A DNA stretch of 64,000 nucleotides, taken from assembly GCA_037074615.1 (NCBI GenBank), contig CM073560.1:8377501-8441500 (forward strand), written 5' to 3'. This document shows, piece after piece, positions 57,404 to 64,000 of this stretch (its first letter is position 1; the number at the start of each line of letters is the position of its first letter). The position numbers were made by a program, and so were the translations under genes. This stretch comes from Leucaena leucocephala. Lineage: Eukaryota > Streptophyta > Magnoliopsida > Fabales > Fabaceae. The notes beneath the pieces are model-generated. The model worked only from the letters and a program-made list of their open reading frames with translations. It searched no databases and was not told the DNA's origin.

Positions 57404-58153
57404 ACTTATATGCTTTATGTCCCTTAATTACAACATATGGCCATAGCATAAAAAGAAATAGAGCATCATTTAATCATACATGCTTCACATCATCAAAGTA
57501 AGTAAATATCACATAAAACATTCAAGTAACATAAGCATACAAGTAGGTAAGTTCACTACCTGGCGTGTAGTCCTTCCTTTAGTCATTAACCTTTAATCTG
57601 AGGTTCCACTTTTTTATAGATCAGAGCCTATACATAGTATAATAATATTTTATTATTATCTTATCTAGTATAACTCCACTTAACTCAGGCTTATATTGAG
57701 GCAATACCCCTATTCTAACAATCCCCTAGCTTTCTTTCTATCCATGGCTAACCTTATAGAGAGAGATATTTCTCTATTCTAACTATTTAATTTATAAGAA
57801 CAATCATTTAATTTATTAGAGCAGGGACTAGAATAAATTACTTACCTTATTCCTAAGCTTGCTGAGTCCCTAAGCTCCTTGGATTGCTCCTAACTCAGCC
57901 AGAACTCCTTGGTGTGCTTTGGAATAGGAGGGGGAGAGGGTTATTTATAGGTGGAGGAAGTTGGCTTGAACGGTCTAGATCAAATCACGATGAACGGCTC
58001 AGATCGCTTAGCTTTCTCAAGAAGCTTCGCCTGCATCATCATGATGCCATCATCATCCTAGATGACTCATCAAAATGACATCATCAAGGGACACCTCACA
58101 TGCTTAGGTGGCGCAATGGTGGGGCCCTTGGGATACCTCACCAGGTAACTCAT
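57404..58153 (-). repeat. Element 6 5' LTR, right part
   Basis: Resumes after actta. Carries the leader, donor-like complement of AAGGTAAGTAA (about 57840-57850) and TATA at 57942-57949, then stops at 58153 where a forward family B LTR begins. The remaining U3 is missing from the window. Confidence 0.75.
57942..57949 (-). promoter_or_regulatory. LTR TATA box, element 6
   Basis: Minus-strand TATAAATA followed by ACCCTC. Confidence 0.6.
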
Positions 58154-59445
58154 TGTCATGTCCTAACTTTTCCATATCGGTATAATATTGATAGAGGAAA
58201 GAGATTTTGAAAGGATTGTGATGATGAATAGAGAAGATAAGAATGCTAAGATGAAGATTTAAAAAAGAGAGACTAAAGTTAAAATTATAAAAGTTCCATG
58301 GTGCAAAATGTAAAGTAGACATAAACTTTGGGCCATTAAGTGTAATTATGAAAAGTTGATGGCCTAAAGTGTAATTTTCAAAAGTTTAAGGACCTAAATG
58401 TAATTTATCAAAAGTTCAAGGGGTAAAAGTTTAATTATGAGAAAGTTGAGCCAGAAAAGGCCCAAAAAGTCTGAAATCAGTTCGATCCCAAATTTTACCA
58501 GTAGATAGAGAAAATTATTCCGGTCAGTTTGACGCAACACAGAATTTCAATTTGAGGTCCCAAAAAATTGATATAAATTTCTGAAGTTAGGAAAATTATT
58601 GCAGTATTTTTTGGAACTCAGAATTAGATGAAGCTTTACAGTAAATTCTTATAATTAATATAAGAATTTATAAAACTGACAGAGTTAGAAAAGGAATCCT
58701 TTAGAATTTTTAATGGAATTTACTGTAGAATAAAATACCCGGTAAATACCTTCGGGAGAGGTATCTCGAGATTTATGCCATAAAGGTAGTGGACCATATA
58801 AAGACCCAAAATGGCATCACAGAGCCCCAATAAGGTAATCGGACAGATATGTGGGCCAGTGTCTAGAGGAACCTCGGAAAAATATGAAATTAAGAAAATG
58901 CCCCTAAGTGTACTATTATATAAGAGATGAAAGGAGGGCATTTTGGTCATTTTGGATAGGCCAAAAATGCTAGGATGAGTATAGGAATGATTACCAGAGT
59001 CAGTATATGCCTTGCTAAAGTATAAAGAGGTGTGAAATGATAATTATGCCCTTAGGGTTAATATAGTGCAAGAAAGGGCATCAAGGGTATTTTGATCATT
59101 TCTCAATGGATGGATATCAGATAAATACTCACTATAACAATGTCAATGGTAGGAGAAATCTAAACACTAGTTTTCCTGACAGAATACATATTCTGGAATA
59201 TTATAAAAATTAGGAGCATAAAATAGTCTGGTTTTTATAAAACTGACCTGATTAATACTAAACTGGACTAAAAATTTTTCTATCAGTATTTCCTAAATTA
59301 TTGCCCCAAATAAAGTTCTCATGATGTCATGGATGATGTCATTAATGAGGTTTCTAGGGCAAGCTTCTTACAAGGTGGATTATGGACCATTAGATCAAAT
59401 AATAACCAAAGTGATCTTGGCCATCCATTTTTCATGGAATTTTTC

Positions 59446-59453
59446 TATAAATA
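59446..59453 (+). promoter_or_regulatory. LTR TATA box, family B forward copy
   Basis: TATAAATACCCCC in the same context as 9278-9285. Confidence 0.68.
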
Positions 59454-59575
59454 CCCCCATTTTTATGCCCAAAACTGTGAAGCAAGAAGCCTTGGGGAAA
59501 CTATGGTAAAATGAAAACTCAAGCCAGGACAAAGAGGAATCAAATGTCCAAAGTTCAAGAAGCTAGAGATTAAAG

Positions 59576-60532
59576 GTAAGCAATCTATCCTAGCTTATTT
59601 TCCTTTGATTTGGGAGCTTGAACTTAGGGTTTTCGTGGAAGAAAGTTGAGTTTTCTCTAAGGTGTATATGCTGTCCAAAACCTTAGATGAAAGGAGAAAG
59701 AAGAAATTAAAGTTAGAATTATGAGATTAAAGCTTAAACAAGCTAGTTAGATGATTGGTTGTTGAATCAAGTTGATATTCTTGACTTTGTCATGGATGAA
59801 ACAATTAGGTTTGCACTGTTCATGCACTATTCTTGATAGAAGGAGATGGAATTTCAATGATCTAATACTTCCATTGAATTTATATGATAATTTTGTGTAG
59901 GATTGGATAGGTTTTGAACCTTGAAAATATTGGAATTGAAAGTTGTAGTGTTTGGAATTCTTTTCTATTACTATTCACTCGCATGAACACTGATTGGATT
60001 TTCATGATTTTGATGATTCCAATGGTTTTAAAATGAAAAGTTGTGTAGGATAAAGTAGAGAAACAAGTATGGGAAGCATTGGAATCCAAATGAGATTTTT
60101 TTTGAAGAATTATGGATGTTTTTCAAATCTGTCTAGAACAGTGCATGGGAGCTGGAATTTCATGATTTTAATCTCATAAATGGATTCAAAAGATGAAATT
60201 GTGTAGGGTAAGGTCAAGACATCAATTGTTTCAAAGACCAAGCAATAAGGTAGTAAACTTACCCTAAACTTGTATGTATTGAATGTTATGCTTGATTGTG
60301 CTATGACTTTGTTAAATTGTGTGCATATGTGTAGATGATTGAAGCTCTGTTTCTATGTTTACTTTGACCAATTGTATTTCATATGATACATGGAAGCATG
60401 CTCATTACACTATGGTAACACTTTCACAAGCAAGCACAAGTAATTACATTAATACAGGCATTGTTTAGTACCTTTTGCTACTGAGATTTCCCTCAAAATC
60501 TCACACTATCCATGTAATCCCAATCTCAACAG
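59576..60532 (+). other. Candidate LTR leader intron, family B
   Basis: AAAG|GTAAGCA to CTCAACAG|G, 957 bp. The hairpin TGAGATTT/AAATCTCA ends 29 bases before the acceptor, as in the other families. Confidence 0.42.
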
Positions 60533-62144
60533 GTTTATGAATGATGAAAGAGGATGAAGAAGTGTAATACCCCAATTTTCAGACCCAGAGACTCAGAAAG
60601 TGAGCCTGAAATAGATAGACTATCAGACTCCTTTGAACAGAAGTCCTAAAAACATACAGAGGGTTTTTAGGGACTAAACTGCAAATAAGTCAAAGATCAA
60701 GGACTTATAGGTAAATAGTGAAAGTCCCTAAAGATATAGTGGCTACTTATGCAAGGAAAGGGGTTAAATTACAAAAGAAAGAAAATGTAGGGACTTAGAT
60801 GTAATTATGAAAAAGTTTAAGGCCAAAAAGAAAAGTAGACAAAAAGGTGGGGTCCTTAAGTGTAATTTTTGCCAAATAAAAAGGGATTTAATTATAAAGA
60901 AGAAAAGTTTCCTGGGGCTAAAGTATAATTAAAGAAAGTCAGGCCGGAAGTGGTTTGCACTGCCCGACAGCATTTCCGTCCCAAATTCTACCAGAAGGTA
61001 GGGCAGGGGACGCCGGGTAACCCAGCCTAATACCGGAATTTTTGAAGACTCCAGATAGCCAGAAATGGACTGATCGTCCAAAACTTATAAAAATTCCTAC
61101 CGGATATCCTAGATCTCAGATATAAGTGAGAAAATACAGGATGATGCGCCTTTATGGGGAGGATGTCAGGAAACTGACAGAATACCGATAGGAGGTTTGT
61201 AGAAAGATTTATTCACAAAATTGAAAATCCAGACGGGAGTGTGAGGCCTCCGGGGATCCGGGTAGGAGATTTATCGGTATTTTTAAAGGGGCTGAATGAG
61301 ATCGGATGACCTCGGTCAGATGACCGTTATGACCCACAGGGATGCCTGAACACAGTAGGACACTGTATCTGGGAAAAGGAGCCGGTGTCCGGAAAGGTGT
61401 ATAATCGGTAAATAATAATTAAAATATTTGGTGAACTGTGACAGAGGAAGATTCCTCGTAATGCGTGCCATATAGTTAATGGACCCAGGAAGCCCAAAAA
61501 ATGGCGCCATTAGAGTCCCAATAAGGCTCTTGGACTGATAGGTGGGCCAGTGTCCAGCAGAACCCCGGAAAAGTGCGAAATTATGAAAATGCCCTTGTGT
61601 TGTACAAAAAGGGCAGCAGATGAATGAAGGGCATTCTGGACAAGCCCAGAGGTCAAGACATGTCTAAATAAGGTTGAATAGAGCCAGTATAAGCTTTGAC
61701 CAGGTCCAGAAAGGTCTGAAATGATGATTTTGCCCTTAGGGTTAAAATAGGACAAGATAGGGCACCAAGGGCATTTTGGTCATTTCGCAGGGGATTTGTA
61801 ACTGAGTCTGGACCCAGTATTAAAAAGTTAATGATATAAAGGGTCTAGATACTAAATGTGAGGTCAGTAGACATAAAAAGGATCTTCAGAAACATCAGAT
61901 TCAGAAAACGGCACGTTTTTCGAGGCGATGGACCGGGCCGGTACTGGATTGGACCGGAAAGCTTCCAGAACCTCCAAATTTCGTCACATGAAGCATATGG
62001 GTGGTGAGGTGTCCTATGAGGTGTCCCATGAGGTGTCCAGGGTGATGCAGTAAAAGGAAATTAAAGAAAATAGGAAATTCCAGGAAAAACCAGGACCACA
62101 GGATCATAAGTCTTCCTAATTACAAGATTGCCATTGCTCAACAC

Positions 62145-62152
62145 TATAAATA
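62145..62152 (+). promoter_or_regulatory. LTR TATA box, solo LTR 9
   Basis: TATAAATACCCCC followed by a GAGAGAAAG-rich leader. Confidence 0.7.
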
Positions 62153-62296
62153 CCCCCTAGCTCTTCATTTTCACGCCAAGAAGCATTCTTAGAGGTAGAA
62201 AGAAGTTCTTGAGAGAGAAAGTGTGAGGAAGAAAGAAGTAAGGAAGTTCTGGTGAAGTTGGAAGTAGTAGGGAAGTTCTGAAGCTCTGCTTTTGAG

Positions 62297-62547
62297 GTAG
62301 TAACTAATCCTAGCTCTTATGTAATGTCTTTGTGATGTATTGTTTTGTTTGGTTGGATTGTTGTCTTATATGTTATGCTTGAAGCTCTATTCCAATGCTA
62401 TGATCATATGTTATTGAATATGGAAGCATGCAGCATACTTATCTGTACACAATCACAAGCAAGCACCGTCACTCTGCATTACATATATTGTTATGATTGT
62501 TGCTACTGGGATTCTTTTGAATCTCATTCCCATACATAACATTACAG
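62297..62547 (+). other. Candidate LTR leader intron, solo LTR 9
   Basis: GAG|GTAGTAAC to ATTACAG|GG, 251 bp, almost the same size and boundaries as 5671-5926 and 158-413. Confidence 0.45.
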
Positions 62548-63487
62548 GGGAGGTTCTGTCAAAATGAAATTTGGAAATTTTAAGAGGCGCCGTTATGCTG
62601 CCGAAATTCCGGCAAGAAAGCAGGAACAGGGAAAGGAACTGATACGTACTGTGTACGTAGTGCTGTCTAAGGAGGCTGGAAGTGAGTGGACCCAGCAGGT
62701 TCATCCAGTCTTTCCTGGGTACTACGTAGAATGGTAGTTCTCATGAGGGAATTACCGAATCGGTACAACATCAGTTACTTTCTATAGAAGAATTGTAGCA
62801 GTTATGCTGCCGGATTTTAGATAGTGAAAAGATGTAATAGAAATTTAAGGGGATTGATCATACACTGATATACAACAGTTGATTATCTAATAATAATTGT
62901 TATCTGGCACGTATGACTAATATGTGATGGTTGTATGCATGTGTATGTGAAGATTGAATGCTGAAAATAGGTTCAGTGAACAGTAACTCGTGAGGACCTA
63001 TGCATGTTTGATAAATCATTAAAAATAGTAAATGATTGAATTAATGCACTAAATTTTTATGGTAAAAATTAGATATACTAAGCTTTAATTTGATATATAT
63101 AACTCCCCATTTGGATGTCTGTACGAAAGGATATAAATTACCAAATATGAAACCAGAATGCTGGATTCAGGAGAAAATCACTGGATGAACAGTAACTTTG
63201 AAACGTTTACCCACGATGAATTGGTCAAGTAATGGTCAACCAATGATTTTTACCTAAACTATAATTGAGTTAGCTTCATGTATCACTTTGAACCACTTCG
63301 TTTTGATTTTTCTAGAATTAGTTATGATTTTTCAAAGTCAAGTCGTTCATCTGGAATTTGCCACAGTGAACAGTACCGAAAGAGTAGAATTCCAGATTGA
63401 TAGTTTGGACTTCTATAACCCTGAAAGTGGTTCCAAATGCTACTGAATGGTTCCTAAGATGTATAAAAATAAGGATGTGACAAGAAG

Positions 63488-63630
63488 CATGAAGAGGAGT
63501 TAGGGATTGGTCAATGTAAATGTTATATGATGTTATGTGAAGAATTCTTGCAAGTAATAATGCTGTATGACCAGTTTGAACAATAATGTTTATGATGTAA
63601 TGAAAAATAGTAAATGATGGAATAAAAGTA
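63488..63630 (+). repeat. Forward family B LTR, right part (truncated)
   Basis: Continues the LTR broken at 60562 and matches the complement of 16560-16730. It breaks off after GGAATAAAAGTATA, so the last few hundred bases of the LTR are missing. Confidence 0.75.
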
Positions 63631-64000
63631 TATTCTGGCAGAGCTAGGAGCAATTCAAGGAGCTTAAGGACCCGTACGCTTAGGAATAAGGTAAGTAAGT
63701 TATTCTAGTCTTGCTCTAATAAATTAGAGGATTATTCTTATAAATTAGATAACTAGAGTAGAGAAATATCTCTCTCTATAAGGTTAACCGTTGATAGAAA
63801 GAAAGTTAGGGGATAGTGAGAATAGGGGTATTATCTCAAGATAATCTTGAGTTAAGTAGAGTTATGCTGGATAGGATAATAATAATGAAATATTATTATG
63901 CTATGTATAGGCTTTGACCTATGAAAAGGTGGAACCTCGGATCAAAGATTAAGGACTAAAGGAAGGGCTACATGCCAGGTAGTGGACTTACCCATTCTTG
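63631..64000 (+). mobile_element. Forward LTR fragment, family C/6-like leader
   Basis: Matches 20370-20740 (family C) and, in inverted orientation, 57556-57905 (element 6). It includes the donor consensus AAG|GTAAGTAAG near 63690. Its promoter side is missing on the left and it runs off the window. Confidence 0.75.

Larger units (their letters stand above)
58154..60562 (+). mobile_element. Forward family B LTR, left part
   Basis: Begins TGTCATGTCC at 58154, matching the complement of 10558 downward (element B LTR) through U3. TATA 59446-59453, donor AAAG|GTAAG at 59575/59576, hairpin 60482-60503, acceptor-like CAACAG at 60532. Cut at 60562 by solo LTR 9; resumes at 63488. Its possible left target duplication is ctcat (58149-58153); the partner is not in the window. 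Confidence 0.83.
60563..63482 (+). mobile_element. Solo LTR 9, family A-like (TSD agaag)
   Basis: 2920 bp from TGTAATACCCC at 60563 to GGATGTGACA at 63482, with perfect duplications agaag (60558-60562, 63483-63487). TATA 62145-62152, donor GAG|GTAGTA at 62296/62297, hairpin 62507-62526 (stem kept through a G-U pair), acceptor-like ATTACAG at 62547, beta tail. Inserted in the leader of the family B LTR. Confidence 0.93.

Overview
This is plant nuclear DNA made almost entirely of nested LTR retrotransposons. I see no host gene, tRNA or rRNA. Evidence for a plant source: Ty3/gypsy gag with a CCHC zinc knuckle; primer-binding sites complementary to initiator Met tRNA (TGGTATCAGAGC); polypurine tracts directly next to LTRs that begin TGTAACATCCC and end GGATGTTTCA; and 5-bp target-site duplications (TSDs). 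Long LTRs (about 2.3-3.6 kb), this tRNA primer and the gag type suggest a chromovirus of the Tekay/Del kind; that assignment is inference. No reverse transcriptase, RNase H or integrase motif was seen, so all elements look non-autonomous.

Layout. 1-1346 is the right part of a forward LTR. 1347-1815 holds unassigned sequence and a 51-bp tandem repeat. About 1816-6952 is a minus-strand Copia-like LTR relic split by a forward solo LTR (3253-6847, TSD gtcat). 6953-51.9 kb is a forward, decayed gypsy internal region ('host element' below) in four pieces (6953-7691, 17881-18692, 21027-21270, 51600-51887), opened by a family B element (7697-17875, TSD ggttt), a family C solo LTR (18693-21026) and a family D LTR (21271-51599). 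The D LTR holds element 1 (21809-49055, TSD gaaag). Element 1's left LTR holds element 2 (23108-28492, TSD ctcag), whose terminal five bases hold element 3 (28493-36054, TSD ttaca). Element 1's gag holds element 4 (39796-44026, TSD tagca). This gives five nested layers. From 51.9 kb onward: a minus-strand element 6 (internal part plus 5' LTR) containing solo LTR 7 (54479-57403, TSD actta), a forward family B LTR (58154-63630) containing solo LTR 9 (60563-63482, TSD agaag), and a last forward LTR fragment to the window end.

Structure inside the elements is the interesting part. Every LTR family carries a hairpin (TGAGATTC/GAATCTCA in family A, TGAGATTT/AAATCTCA in B, C and D) about 30-50 bases before an ACAG|G or CTAG|G acceptor-like site, with a donor-like GGTAAG or GGTAGT after the TATA box. 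This suggests an intron inside the LTR leader. Internal regions hold arrays of short hairpins whose stems change together while a TAACTGCG-like loop stays the same, and arrays of the palindrome GTCGCGAC. Element B carries an unrecognised acidic reading frame. Element 1 looks like a recombinant of two elements, with two LTR 5' ends in tandem.

Most short open frames across the window are chance frames in LTRs or purine tracts and were left out.
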